Assembly: GCA_947259215.1 (NCBI GenBank)
Contig: CAMYLJ010000011.1
Coordinates: 50,037 to 114,036, forward strand
From: an uncultured delta proteobacterium
GTDB lineage: Bacteria; Myxococcota_A; UBA9160; JAFDET01
Length of the DNA: 64,000 bases
Direction: 5' to 3'
A program made the position numbers and the translations under genes. Under the pieces are notes generated by a model that saw only the letters and a program-made list of their open reading frames with translations, was not told the DNA's origin and searched no databases. Position 1 is the first letter of the stretch; each line of letters starts with the position of its first letter. Shown in pieces: positions 43,402 to 55,754 of the stretch.

Positions 43402-45009
43402 TCAGGCTGCCGCGTCGACGGCGTCCGGATAGGGGAAGAGCGCGTCGGCGCTGTAGCTGCGGCCGAAGGCGTCCCGGTAGACGGCGTGTCTCCGCTCGAA
43501 CCCGGTGGGCGAGCGCAGGCCCGCGGCCGCCGCCAGCGAGGTCAACCCCGCGCGCAGGGTGACGATGTAGTTGAGCACCCGCCAGCGCTTCTCGTCCACC
43601 ACCAGGGCGCGCATCAGGCGCTCGTCGGTGGTGGCGACGCCCACCGGGCAGGTGTTCGAGTGGCAGCGCTGGGCCTGGATGCAGCCGACCGAGATCATCA
43701 GGCCGCGCGCGACCGTCACGGCGTCGGCGCCGAGGGCGAGCGCCAGCGCGATCCGGTCCGGGGAGGTGAGCTTGCCCGAGGCGAAGAGCCGCACCCGATC
43801 GCGCACGCCGTGGCGGCGCAGCGCATCGTCCGCCTCCACGATGCCCGAGCTCACCGGGAGGCCCATGCTGTCCGCCATCTCCTGGTAGGTGGCGCCCGAG
43901 CCGCCCTCGCCGCCGTCGACCGCGATCCAGTCGGGCCCCGCGCCGTGGCGGGCGATGGCCTCGGCCAACGGGTCCAGGGAGCCGGGGCCACCCGCCACCA
44001 CCTTGATGCCCACCGGCTTGCCGGCGCTGGCGCGCATCCGCGCCACGTGCTCCAACGCGTCGTCCACGCTGCGGAACATGGGAAAGCGGTTCGGGGAGTC
44101 GATCGCACGACCGACGGGAACGCCGCGAATCGCCGCGATCTCGGGCGTGACCTTGGCGCCCTCCACGTGTCCGCCGCGGATCTTCGCGCCCTGGTGGAAC
44201 TTCAGCTCGAAGCCGCGCACCTGGGCGACGTCCGCCTGACGCCGGAAGGCATCCCAGCTCCACTCGCCGTGCTCGTCGCGCACGCCGAACAGGCCCGGCC
44301 CGACCTGGAACACCACGTCGCCCCCGCCGACCAGGTGGTGGTCCGCGAGGCCGCCCTCACCCGTGTTCATCCACGTGCCGGTGGCGTCCGCCAGGCCGTA
44401 GGAGAGGGCCTGGATCGCGTTCCGCCCCAGGGCCCCGTAGGACATGGCGCTCATGCCGACCAGCCCGCGCAAGAGCCAGGGCTGCGCCAGGTCGCCGCCC
44501 AGGCTGACGGCGAACTCGTCGGACAGGGTCCAGGGCGCGACGTCGCGCTCCACCAGGTGCTCGCGGCGCGCGAACAGGCCCTCGGCGTCGATCTCGTAGC
44601 GCCGGGTGTGGACCCGCGGCTCGCGGCGCGCGCCCATGTCCTCCAGCAAGGTGGGAAGGAGGGCGTTGCGCAGGTACCAGCCGGGCTCCTCGAAGTCGCG
44701 CTTCGAGCCGAAGGAGATCAGGGTCTTCAGGTACTTCCCGGCGAACACGATCGTGCGGTAGCCCTCGCGCGTGAAGGGCTTGCCCTCGAGGTCGGCGTCG
44801 AAGAGGTACTGGCGCAGCTCGGGACCGACGTGCTCCAGCAGGTAGCGCACGCGGCCCAGGATCGGGAAGTTGCGCAGCACCGCGTGCTGGGTCTGGCGTC
44901 GGTCGGACAGGTAGAGCAGGCCGAGCACGAGCGGCGGCCCGAGGAACATCGCGAACAGCAGGGCGAAGATCGCGAGGACCGCGAGCTGCGTGAGGGCGTC
45001 GGACGACAT
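43402..45009 (-). CDS. Membrane-anchored FMN glutamate-synthase-like protein
   Basis: The 535-residue protein has an N-terminal membrane helix (LAVLAIFALLFAMFLGPPLV). The rest is the FMN domain of the glutamate synthase large subunit: MSAMSYGALGRNAIQALSYG, NTGEGGLADHH, KFHQGAKIRGG, IAVDGGEGGSGA and the 3Fe-4S motif C-x5-C-x4-C in CIQAQRCHSNTCPVG. It lacks the glutaminase domain and the long C-terminal beta-helix, as in the stand-alone 'FMN-binding glutamate synthase family'. The true reaction of this group is not established. The ferredoxin-like gene 30 bases downstream may supply electrons. Confidence 0.85.
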   Translation of the reverse strand: MSSDALTQLAVLAIFALLFAMFLGPPLVLGLLYLSDRRQTQHAVLRNFPILGRVRYLLEHVGPELRQYLFDADLEGKPFTREGYRTIVFAGKYLKTLISFGSKRDFEEPGWYLRNALLPTLLEDMGARREPRVHTRRYEIDAEGLFARREHLVERDVAPWTLSDEFAVSLGGDLAQPWLLRGLVGMSAMSYGALGRNAIQALSYGLADATGTWMNTGEGGLADHHLVGGGDVVFQVGPGLFGVRDEHGEWSWDAFRRQADVAQVRGFELKFHQGAKIRGGHVEGAKVTPEIAAIRGVPVGRAIDSPNRFPMFRSVDDALEHVARMRASAGKPVGIKVVAGGPGSLDPLAEAIARHGAGPDWIAVDGGEGGSGATYQEMADSMGLPVSSGIVEADDALRRHGVRDRVRLFASGKLTSPDRIALALALGADAVTVARGLMISVGCIQAQRCHSNTCPVGVATTDERLMRALVVDEKRWRVLNYIVTLRAGLTSLAAAAGLRSPTGFERRHAVYRDAFGRSYSADALFPYPDAVDAAA

Positions 45010-45053
45010 GGTGTCACCTCCGCCCTCAGTCTAGGCGGCCCGGGAGCGACGCC

Positions 45054-47036
45054 CTAGGGCGTCACGATCGCAAAGTCCGGATCCGGGCGATCGAGCAGCC
45101 GGAAGAACCCCAGCAGGTCCAGGCGGCTGCCGTCGATGTCCAGCTCGTCGGACATGACCAGCTCGCGGGCTCCCGCGCGGCCCGTGAAGAGCCGCACCAG
45201 CAGCGCCTGGGTGATGCGGATCGTCACGTTCGCCTGCGGGTCGGGCTCGCGGCGCTGGTGGTGGAGGACCGCGTTCTCGAGGGTCAGGACGTAGGATTCG
45301 TCCACGTCCGTGAAGACGAAGTTCAGGGTCAGCTCCTGGCCCTCGGCCGCGCTGGCGTCGATCCGGGTGGCCATGGCCTCGAGGAAGCGCTCGATGGGCG
45401 TGCGCTCGAGCAGCTCCACCGCTGCCGCCAGGCTGAAGCTCTGCTCCGGCAGGCCGTGGCGCAGCTCGTAGGCGCCGCTCAGGTAGACGTCGCGCCAGGG
45501 GCCGGACTCGGCCTGGTAGCCGAGCTGCTCGTAGGCGCGGGCCAGCAGCTCCCGCGCGTACGCGTTCTCCGGCTCGGCGAAGACCAGGTGGTCCAGCACC
45601 GTCGCCGCCCAACGGTACTCCCCCGCCTCGAACGACTCCCCCGCCTTCCGCAACACCTCGGCGGCGCCGCCCATGAAGGCCACGTACTTCACGGCGGCGT
45701 CGCGCGGGGGCAACGGATCGAGGTTCGCCGGCACGCCGTCGTACCAGCCGAAGTACCACTGGTAGACGGCCTTCGAGTTGTGGCGGACCGTGCCGTAGTA
45801 GCCGCGGTTGGCAAAGTGGGGCCGCAGGCTCTCGGGCAGCGCCAGGGCCTCGGCGATCTCGCGCGGCGTGTAGCCGGCGTTCGCCAGGCGCAGGGTCTGG
45901 TCGTGCAGGAACTTGTAGGTGTCCCGCTGCCGCTTCAGGTACGCGCGCACCCGGTCGTTGCCCCAGGTGGGCCAGTGGTGGCTCGCGAAGACCACCTCGG
46001 CCTCGCCGAAGAGGTCGAGCGCCTCGTCGATGTAGCCGCTCCAGCGCAGGGCGTCGCGCACCTTGGCGCCGCGCAGGGTGTAGAGGTTGTGCATGGTGTG
46101 GGTGACGATCTCGGCGCCGCAGAAGGCCTTGCGGTCCGGCAGGTAGAAGGTCAGCTCCGCCGGCGCCTCGGATTCGGGCGCGTACTGGAACACGAAGCGC
46201 ACGCCGTCGATCTCCATTTCCTGGGGCGTGCGGTCCACCAGCCGCGTCGGCGCCACCAGGCCCACACTGCCGAAGGCCGGGCTCTTGCCGAGTCCCGAGT
46301 CCACGTGACCGCGTTCGCTGCGGGCGAGCCGGCGGCCGTACATGAAGCTGGCCCGCCGGCTCATGGCGATGCCGGCCAGGACGTTCTCGCTGGTCGCCTC
46401 CTCCAGGAAGCGCGCCGGCGCCACGATCGGCACACCCTCCGCGGCCCCCGGCAGCACGCCGCGGATGCCGCCGAAGTGGTCGATGTGGCTGTGGGTGAAG
46501 ATCACCGCCGAGACCGGGCGCTCGCCCAGGTGGCGGCGCGCCAGGTCGAAGGCCGCCGCGGCGGTCTCGCGGGCCGTCAGGGGATCCACGACGATCCAGC
46601 CCGTCGCGCCCTCGATCAGGGTCATGTTGGAGAGGTCGTAGCCGCGGACCTGGTAGACGCCCTCGGTCACCTGGAAGAGCCCGTGCCGGTTGTTCAGGCG
46701 CGCCTGGCGCCACAGGCTCGGGTGGACGCTCTCGGGCGCGTCGCCCTCCTGGAACGCGTAGGCGCGGGTGTCCCACACGGGGCTGCCGTCGGCGGCCGCC
46801 ACCACGACGTCGGGATCGCGGGCCACGAGCCCGCGCTCGGCAGCCTCGAAGTCCTGGGCGTCGGTCAGGGGCAGCGCGGCGCCGGCGCGCGCGTTGGCGT
46901 CGCGGGTGGACGCCGTGGGAGCCGTGTGCCCCTGGGCGTCGGCGTCGGGTGCCCAGGCGCTGCGCCCGGGCTGCTCGGGGCCGCAGGCCGCGGCCCCCGC
47001 CAGAACCAGAAGAAACACGCCGCTGCGGCAACCCAT
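45054..47036 (-). CDS. SdsA-type alkylsulfatase lipoprotein
   Basis: The 660-residue protein has a lipobox (FLLVLAGAAAC, Cys18). The metallo-beta-lactamase domain carries IFTHSHIDHFGG for the first metal site, with further ligands in EIVTHTMHNLYTLRGAKV and VVFASHHWPTWGND. The dimerisation domain and a C-terminal SCP2-like domain (RFLEAMATRIDASAAEGQEL onward) complete the SdsA1 layout. The enzyme splits sulfate from alkyl sulfates such as dodecyl sulfate. Being lipid-anchored it would act in the periplasm or at the outer membrane. Confidence 0.9.
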   Translation of the reverse strand: MGCRSGVFLLVLAGAAACGPEQPGRSAWAPDADAQGHTAPTASTRDANARAGAALPLTDAQDFEAAERGLVARDPDVVVAAADGSPVWDTRAYAFQEGDAPESVHPSLWRQARLNNRHGLFQVTEGVYQVRGYDLSNMTLIEGATGWIVVDPLTARETAAAAFDLARRHLGERPVSAVIFTHSHIDHFGGIRGVLPGAAEGVPIVAPARFLEEATSENVLAGIAMSRRASFMYGRRLARSERGHVDSGLGKSPAFGSVGLVAPTRLVDRTPQEMEIDGVRFVFQYAPESEAPAELTFYLPDRKAFCGAEIVTHTMHNLYTLRGAKVRDALRWSGYIDEALDLFGEAEVVFASHHWPTWGNDRVRAYLKRQRDTYKFLHDQTLRLANAGYTPREIAEALALPESLRPHFANRGYYGTVRHNSKAVYQWYFGWYDGVPANLDPLPPRDAAVKYVAFMGGAAEVLRKAGESFEAGEYRWAATVLDHLVFAEPENAYARELLARAYEQLGYQAESGPWRDVYLSGAYELRHGLPEQSFSLAAAVELLERTPIERFLEAMATRIDASAAEGQELTLNFVFTDVDESYVLTLENAVLHHQRREPDPQANVTIRITQALLVRLFTGRAGARELVMSDELDIDGSRLDLLGFFRLLDRPDPDFAIVTP

Positions 47037-47114
47037 GAGAGGTCCTCCACCTCCCGTGGTACCGCCACTGGCGGGTCTCGGCCAGCGCCCCGCAGGATCG
47101 CGAGGCGCCGCAGC

Positions 47115-48377
47115 CTAGCGCCTCCGGTTCCGCTTCGGCTTCTTCACGCGCTTCCAGCGGCCCGCGTAGGACGTCAGCTCCGTCCCGCTGGCGTCGCGGC
47201 CGACGGCGCGGATCTGGACCTTGGCGCCCTTCTCGTCGATCGTCGGAACGGTCCAGGTGTGGGTCCCGCCCGAGAGCCCCTTCCAGGTGTAGGCCCCGCC
47301 CGAGAGCCCCTGGGCGATGGGAGTCCAGGTCGCTTCCTCGAAGCGGCCTCGGACTCCGGGCCGCTTCCAGGAGGCGCGGTAGAACAGGTCGACGCTCGCG
47401 ACGTCGGCCTCGGCCCAGCGGATCTCCGCAGACGAGCCCCCGCGCAGGCGCTTCAGCTTGCGGAGCCGGACCTCCGGGTCGCCGACCACGACCGGGGGGA
47501 CGACCCCACCGCCGCCGCCGCCGCCCGTGGAACCCCCGCCGCCGGTGGAGCCCCCGCCACCGCTGGAGCCACCGCCGCCGGACGGCACCACTTCGGCCCG
47601 GTAGGCCTCGAGCTGGTGCCGCACGAAGTCCAGGCTGTGCACCGCGTCGGCGCCGTTCGTCGCATCGCTGCGGGAGACGCCGCAGGGCTGACCCGAGCAG
47701 TCCAGGCCGGGGCTCGACACCTTGTACAGCTTCGGAGCCCCGTAGGCCGACTGGTACGCCATGACCGTCACGAAGAGTCCGTCCTCGCCGTGCCCGGCCG
47801 AGTGCTTGAAGGTGCCGCCTCCGGGATCCTGGCGGCGCGAGTGCACCAGCCCCGTGTTGTGGCCCAGCTCGTGAGCCAGCGTGTCCGCGGAGCAGTCGAT
47901 GCTCACGTGGCTGAAGGGATTGTCCTTGTCCCAGCTCGAGAACTGCCCGTTCCGCTGGTAGCCACCTACCCACGCGATGCCGCAGATCCCGTCGCTCGCG
48001 TAGGGCCGCATCAGGGTCACCAGGTCGGCGCCGTGGGTGTCGCGCAGCGCCGTGGCCTGGGTGTGGAGCGAGCTGCCGCCGGAGAGGTCGTCCAGCGCCT
48101 GATCGCTGTCCGTCGTGCTGCTGTACGACACCTGCTCGGTGTGCACCAGCCGCAGCCGCATCAGCACGCCGCTGTCCGCGAAGATCTGGTTGGCCACGGC
48201 CACCAGGTGCTGGATGCGCGTGGGCGCGTCGCCGCCGTAGCGCGCGTCGGCTTCCGCCGTGTAGAGGACCAGGAGATCCACGGTGCTCAGGTCCACGGCC
48301 GTCGCCGGCCCGGCTGTGAGGCCGAGCGCCAGAGCGGCCGCCACCGCACACGTTCTTGCGTTTCGTAGCCATCCCAT
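47115..48377 (-). CDS. Secreted M12-type zinc metalloprotease
   Basis: The 420-residue protein has a signal peptide (AVAAALALGLTAGPATA). The reprolysin-like domain shows VDLLVLYTAEADARYGG, the zinc motif HELGHNTGLVH (169-179) and a Met-turn (VTVMAYQSAYG). A natural (Gly4-Ser/Thr)n linker around residue 268 leads to a C-terminal beta domain (LRKLKRLRGGSSAEIRW) that ends in basic residues. There is no propeptide in front of the catalytic domain. A propeptide-like domain is instead encoded by the gene immediately upstream, whose stop overlaps this start (TGATG). Confidence 0.9.
   Translation of the reverse strand: MGWLRNARTCAVAAALALGLTAGPATAVDLSTVDLLVLYTAEADARYGGDAPTRIQHLVAVANQIFADSGVLMRLRLVHTEQVSYSSTTDSDQALDDLSGGSSLHTQATALRDTHGADLVTLMRPYASDGICGIAWVGGYQRNGQFSSWDKDNPFSHVSIDCSADTLAHELGHNTGLVHSRRQDPGGGTFKHSAGHGEDGLFVTVMAYQSAYGAPKLYKVSSPGLDCSGQPCGVSRSDATNGADAVHSLDFVRHQLEAYRAEVVPSGGGGSSGGGGSTGGGGSTGGGGGGGVVPPVVVGDPEVRLRKLKRLRGGSSAEIRWAEADVASVDLFYRASWKRPGVRGRFEEATWTPIAQGLSGGAYTWKGLSGGTHTWTVPTIDEKGAKVQIRAVGRDASGTELTSYAGRWKRVKKPKRNRRR
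47505..47581 (-). repeat. Short coding repeat for a (Gly4-Ser/Thr)n linker
   Basis: Tandem codons encode GGGGSS, GGGGST, GGGGST and a final run of seven Gly. The DNA is a degenerate 18-base repeat of cc(g/a)cc units. Slippage could change linker length between strains. Confidence 0.65.
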
Positions 48378-49051
48378 CAGGAGTCCTCCTCCACTGGCGG
48401 AATCCGCATGTCGGAGATCGAGTGGTCCACCAGGCGAGCTTCGAGGTCGTCGAAGTGCAGCCAGCCGGCGCCGTCGGCGAACTCGCCGGTCCAGGTTCCG
48501 CCGGGCGTGGTGAGATTCACGAAGGTGCGGACCGGTCCCACCGTCACGATCACCGGATAGTCCTGCTCCAGGTCCGCCAGGTGCCCCTGGATCAGCAGGG
48601 TCCCCGGCTGCGGCTCGCTCTTGCGCTGCACGATCACGTCCACACTGCCGCCGATCGGCAGCGGCATGCTCACGCGATCACCCACCGCGACGTCGAACAG
48701 CACGGACTCGTCCAGCCGCGCCGACGCGGCGGGGACGTCGTGGCTGCCGATGCGCACGGCGAGCCCCGGTCGGCCGTCGAGCCACCAGGCCACGGGCAGC
48801 GCGCCGGAGGGACCCGGCGGCGCCGTCCAGGGAGCGAATCGGCGCTCCGGCCGCGGCGCGGGCGACGCGCGCTCGGATGCGACCGCGCCGGGCGCGCGCG
48901 CCTCCGCCGGCCGCTGCGACCGCGCCGTGGCGGCTCGCGCCGGCTCGGCGGTCCGCGACGCCTGCGCCGGCGTGGACTGCCAGGCGCGCCACGCGAGGCC
49001 GGCGCCGGCGAACACCAGGGCCGCCACGACGAGCGCAGTGCGGATCCGCAT
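48377..49051 (-). CDS. Exported propeptide-like partner of the metalloprotease
   Basis: The 224-residue protein has a signal anchor (ALVVAALVFAGAGLAW), an Ala/Pro/Arg-rich linker to residue 70, and a beta-rich domain (DESVLFDVAVGDRVSMPLPI, TVGPVRTFVNLTTPGGTWTG, LEARLVDHSISDMRIPP). This domain resembles the N-terminal propeptide region that is normally fused in front of secreted reprolysin-like proteases. Here the gene ends TGATG, with the protease start inside its stop. A chaperone or inhibitor role in trans is inferred. Confidence 0.65.
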   Translation of the reverse strand: MRIRTALVVAALVFAGAGLAWRAWQSTPAQASRTAEPARAATARSQRPAEARAPGAVASERASPAPRPERRFAPWTAPPGPSGALPVAWWLDGRPGLAVRIGSHDVPAASARLDESVLFDVAVGDRVSMPLPIGGSVDVIVQRKSEPQPGTLLIQGHLADLEQDYPVIVTVGPVRTFVNLTTPGGTWTGEFADGAGWLHFDDLEARLVDHSISDMRIPPVEEDS

Positions 49052-49214
49052 GCCGTGTTCATCGGCCCCCTCGGCGATTCCCCGGAGTGATGCCGATCAC
49101 CGGAGCTCGCAAATCGGCAGGTCGCGCGCAGACGCGGCGCAGCTCGCCGGCAAAGGGGAGGCATGCAGCCGCAGCGCTCGGCGCGACCGACCACGGCCGC
49201 GCTCGCGCGGCGGG

Positions 49215-51149
49215 TCAGCGGAGGTCGTAGTCGGAGAGGTCCGGCTCGCGGGTCCAGCGCCAGTAGTCGAGCAGGCGCCAGGGCGAGGTCGTGGTCACCC
49301 TGCCCTTCCGGTTCTTGTACCAGCTGTCCATGCCGGGGTGCGACCAGACCATCCGGGACATGGTCTCGTCGAGCCGCCGGTTGAAGTCGTCGCAGACCTT
49401 CGACCGGCACTCCATGGCCTGCGCGCCGCGCTCGAGCAGCGCCCGGAGGCAGCCCATCGCGTAGCGGACCTGGCACTCGGAGTGGAAGATGATGCTCCCG
49501 GCGTGCGCCAGGTTGGTGGCGGGGCCGTAGAGGCAGAAGAGATTGGGGAAGCCCGGCACGCTGATGCCGAGGTAGGCTCGCGGGTCGTCGCCCCAGGCGT
49601 CCGCCAGCCGCAGCCCGTCGCGGCCCACCACGTCCATGGGCCAGAGGAAGCGATTGGCATGGAAGCCCGTGGCGAAGACGATCAGGTCCACCGGGTACTC
49701 GCTCCCGTCCTCGCAGACGATCCCGCGTGGCGTGATCTCGCGGATGCCCGTGGTGACGAGCTCCACGTTGGGACGCTTCAGCGCGGCCAGCCAGCTGCCG
49801 TTGTCCTGGAGCATCCGCTTCCCGAAGGGCGGGTAGCTCGGCACCACCTTCGCCAGCAGCTCGGGGTCGTCCCCGACCTGCTCCTCCATGTAGCGGGTGA
49901 AGATCTGGCGCATGCCCTCGTTGGCCGCGTTCACCGAGCGTTCCGGGTGCGGCCACTCCGGGTCGATCACCAGCGACGGCAGGAGGCCGTCGGAGCCAGG
50001 CCAGAAGAGCAGGAAGCGGTACCAGCGCGCGTAGTACGGCACGTGCTTGAGCAGCCACTTCTTGCCGTCACTCACGCGGCGGTGGTAGTTGGGGTTGGGA
50101 ACCATCCAGGCCGGCGAGCGCTGGAAGACGAGGAGCTCCCCCGCCTGCTTGGCCAGCTCGGGCACGAGCTGCAGGGCGCTGGCGCCGCTGCCGATCACCG
50201 CCACGCGCCGGCCTGCGATCGGGTGCTCGTCCTGCCACCGCGCCGAGTGGAAGGCGGGCCCCTCGAACGACTCCAGACCCGGAATGTCCGGGCGCTTCGG
50301 GCGGTTCAGCTGGCCGACGGCGCTGATCACCGCGTTGGCGACGAGGGTCTCCTCGTCCCCGTCGGCCGCGCGCAGGTGCAGCCGCCAGCACGAGGTCGCC
50401 TCGTCGAAATGCATGGCCGCCACCTCGCAGCCGAAGCGGATGTGCTCGCGGATCCCGTACTTCGTGGCGCAGCGCTCGAAGTACTCCTGGAGCTCCTGGC
50501 GCTGGGAGAAGAACTCGGGCCAGTCGTGGCTGGGCTCGAAGGAGTAGCAGTAGAAGTGGTTGGCGATGTCGACCCGGCAGCCCGGATAGCGGTTCTCGAG
50601 CCAGGTGCCCCCGACGGCGGCGTTCTTCTCGAGGACGACGTAGGGGACGCCCGCCTCCTCCAGCCGGATCGCCGCCAACAGACCCGACATCCCGGCCCCG
50701 ACGACGACGACGCGAAAGCCCTCTCGGGCCGCCTTCGGCACGTCGTCCCACGTCACGTCCCGGGCGTCCTCGCCGTCGAGGGCCATCTCCTCCAGCATCA
50801 TGGGCACGTAGTCGGCGGGAACCTCTTCGCCCACCATGAAGCTCATCATGGCGTGGACCGTCTCGGGCGAGGGCGGCGGAGGCAGGCTGCAGCCGCGATC
50901 GCGGTAGGCCTTCAGGGCCTCGAGGGCACGAGCGCGGATCTCGGCCTTGTCGGCCTCCGACATCATGCCCTGGACCTCGCCCATGACGGCCTGCTGCGGC
51001 CGAATCGGTCCCTCGAGCAGGCTCGCGTCGCCCGTCAGGTGCACCAGCGACATCATCAGGGTGGGAATGCTGGCCCGCTCCAAGGCGGAGGCCAGGACGT
51101 CGTCGTCCTCGACGATCGGCGCCTCGGCGGGCTTCAGACGACGCGGCAT
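49215..51149 (-). CDS. Baeyer-Villiger monooxygenase, HAPMO-like
   Basis: The 644-residue flavoprotein starts at ATG 51149. An N-terminal helical extension of about 145 residues precedes VVVVGAGMSGLLAAIRL, as in 4-hydroxyacetophenone monooxygenase. The Baeyer-Villiger fingerprint F-x-G-x3-H-x3-W is present (FEGPAFHSARWQDE), followed by the NADPH site VAVIGSGASALQLV. It would insert oxygen next to a carbonyl using FAD and NADPH. The substrate (ketone, aryl ketone or steroid) is not known. The gene stands alone between the metalloprotease pair and lacZ. Confidence 0.9.
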   Translation of the reverse strand: MPRRLKPAEAPIVEDDDVLASALERASIPTLMMSLVHLTGDASLLEGPIRPQQAVMGEVQGMMSEADKAEIRARALEALKAYRDRGCSLPPPPSPETVHAMMSFMVGEEVPADYVPMMLEEMALDGEDARDVTWDDVPKAAREGFRVVVVGAGMSGLLAAIRLEEAGVPYVVLEKNAAVGGTWLENRYPGCRVDIANHFYCYSFEPSHDWPEFFSQRQELQEYFERCATKYGIREHIRFGCEVAAMHFDEATSCWRLHLRAADGDEETLVANAVISAVGQLNRPKRPDIPGLESFEGPAFHSARWQDEHPIAGRRVAVIGSGASALQLVPELAKQAGELLVFQRSPAWMVPNPNYHRRVSDGKKWLLKHVPYYARWYRFLLFWPGSDGLLPSLVIDPEWPHPERSVNAANEGMRQIFTRYMEEQVGDDPELLAKVVPSYPPFGKRMLQDNGSWLAALKRPNVELVTTGIREITPRGIVCEDGSEYPVDLIVFATGFHANRFLWPMDVVGRDGLRLADAWGDDPRAYLGISVPGFPNLFCLYGPATNLAHAGSIIFHSECQVRYAMGCLRALLERGAQAMECRSKVCDDFNRRLDETMSRMVWSHPGMDSWYKNRKGRVTTTSPWRLLDYWRWTREPDLSDYDLR

Positions 51150-51228
51150 CGGGTGCGTTCCTCGCGCGGGCGGGTTCGGGCCGGAGAGTAGCGCGACGGG
51201 ACGCGTCGCCGTGTCTCGTGCGCGCGCC

Positions 51229-54444
<3,216 letters not shown>

Positions 54445-54476
54445 CTACCGCACCCCGGACCGGCTACGTTGGCTTC

Positions 54477-55235
54477 ATGCCCCCCCGCCCGCCGCGGCGA
54501 CGTCCCGGAGCGCGGGACGTAGCCCGCACCCTGCTGGCGCTCCTGGCGATCGCGCCGGGGCTCCTGGTCGGGATCGCCGTGCTGGCCGCCCGCCGTGACC
54601 GCCGCCGCGCCCTGAACCGCGCCATCGGGGTCTGGGGCGACCTCGGCACCCGCGCCGCCGGCATCGAGCTCGACGTGACCGGCGCGGAGCACCTGCGGCG
54701 GCGCCCCGCCGTCTTCCTCATCAACCACCAGAGCGGGGTGGACCCCATCCTGCTCTGCGCCCTCCTGCGGCGCGACTTCGTCGGGGTCGCGAAGCACGAG
54801 ATCCGCAGGAACCCGGTGCTCGGCCCGGCGTTCGCCTTCGTGGGCACCGTGTTCGTGGACCGGACGGACCGGGAGCAGGCTGTGCGCGCCCTGGCCCCAG
54901 CGGTGGAGACGCTGCGCTCGGGGATCTCCGTGGCGGTGGCGCCCGAGGGCACCCGCAGTCCGGGGCGCGCGATCGGCCACTTCAAGAAGGGGGCCTTCCG
55001 CATCGCCATGGCGGCCGGCGTTCCCATCGTGCCCATCGTGATCTGCAACGCGGCCGACGTCCTGCCCCATGGCAGCTGGATCATGACCGCCGCCCGGGTC
55101 CGCGTACGCGTCCTAGCGCCGATCGACGTGCGCGACTGGAAGCTCGACGACCTGGAGCTGCACGTCGCAGAGGTGGAGGCGGCCTACGAGCGGGAGCTCG
55201 CGACCGACGCGGCGGCCGTCACTCGATCCCGGTGA
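54477..55235 (+). CDS. 1-acylglycerol-3-phosphate acyltransferase (PlsC-like)
   Basis: The 252-residue protein has an N-terminal membrane helix (LLALLAIAPGLLVGIAVLAA) and the acyltransferase motifs H84-x4-D89 (FLINHQSGVD), the substrate loop FVDRTDREQA and EGTRS in VAPEGTRSPGRAIG, followed by VPIVPIVI. It transfers an acyl chain to lysophosphatidic acid or a related lysolipid at the inner membrane. ATG 54477 is chosen; the frame extends upstream into the divergent lacZ promoter region. Confidence 0.85.
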   Translation: MPPRPPRRRPGARDVARTLLALLAIAPGLLVGIAVLAARRDRRRALNRAIGVWGDLGTRAAGIELDVTGAEHLRRRPAVFLINHQSGVDPILLCALLRRDFVGVAKHEIRRNPVLGPAFAFVGTVFVDRTDREQAVRALAPAVETLRSGISVAVAPEGTRSPGRAIGHFKKGAFRIAMAAGVPIVPIVICNAADVLPHGSWIMTAARVRVRVLAPIDVRDWKLDDLELHVAEVEAAYERELATDAAAVTRSR

Positions 55236-55425
55236 ACGTCACGAAGAAGGCGACCGGGTCGATGGGGTCACCGTTCTCGGTGAGCCAGGCTTCCTGGACG
55301 GGATCGCCGGTCGCCGCGGCGCGCGGCTCGGGCGCCTCGCTGCAGAGAGCCTCGAAGCGCTGCAGGAAGGCATCCCACTCGGCGCGGGCGGCATCCAGGT
55401 CGATGTCCAGCCGCTTGGACCCCAT
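55219..55425 (-). CDS. Small hypothetical acidic protein
   Basis: The 68-residue product starts at ATG 55425. It is acidic and soluble (DIDLDAARAEWDAFLQRFEA, ENGDPIDPVAFFVTFTGIE) with no motif. Its 3' end overlaps the acyltransferase gene by 17 bases on the opposite strand. The codon pattern is gene-like, but the family is not recognised. Confidence 0.5.
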   Translation of the reverse strand: MGSKRLDIDLDAARAEWDAFLQRFEALCSEAPEPRAAATGDPVQEAWLTENGDPIDPVAFFVTFTGIE

Positions 55426-55446
55426 GCGGGAACCTCAGCCGGGCGT

Positions 55447-55659
55447 CTAGCCCTCGTCGTCCTCGTCCGCACCGGAGTCGCGGATCTTCTGGATCACCCA
55501 GTCGCCGATCATGAAGGGCGCGGTGGCGATGAAGGCCGGGAGTGCGATCAACGCGGCGATCGGGTTGTCCTTCACGAAGCCGAGGTCGATGGCCTTGGCG
55601 GGCGCGGGCGCGGTGGCGCTCACGGCGAAAAAGAGCGCGGCGATCAGGACGGTCCTCAT
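55447..55659 (-). CDS. Small exported protein
   Basis: The 70-residue product starts at ATG 55659 after GGAGGTG. Residues 1-23 form a signal peptide (VLIAALFFAVSATAPAPAKA). The mature part is about 47 residues with a hydrophobic stretch (AALIALPAFIATAPFMIGD) and an acidic tail (GADEDDEG). It would be periplasmic or membrane-associated. No family is recognised. It is followed 21 bases later by the 68-residue gene. Confidence 0.6.
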   Translation of the reverse strand: MRTVLIAALFFAVSATAPAPAKAIDLGFVKDNPIAALIALPAFIATAPFMIGDWVIQKIRDSGADEDDEG

Positions 55660-55754
55660 GACACCTCCAGACGCGGGAAAAGACCCGGACACGGTCCCAC
55701 GCACCCCCATCCGTGTCAAGCGCGGGTCGCCCGGCGCGGCACCGAGCGCGCGGA

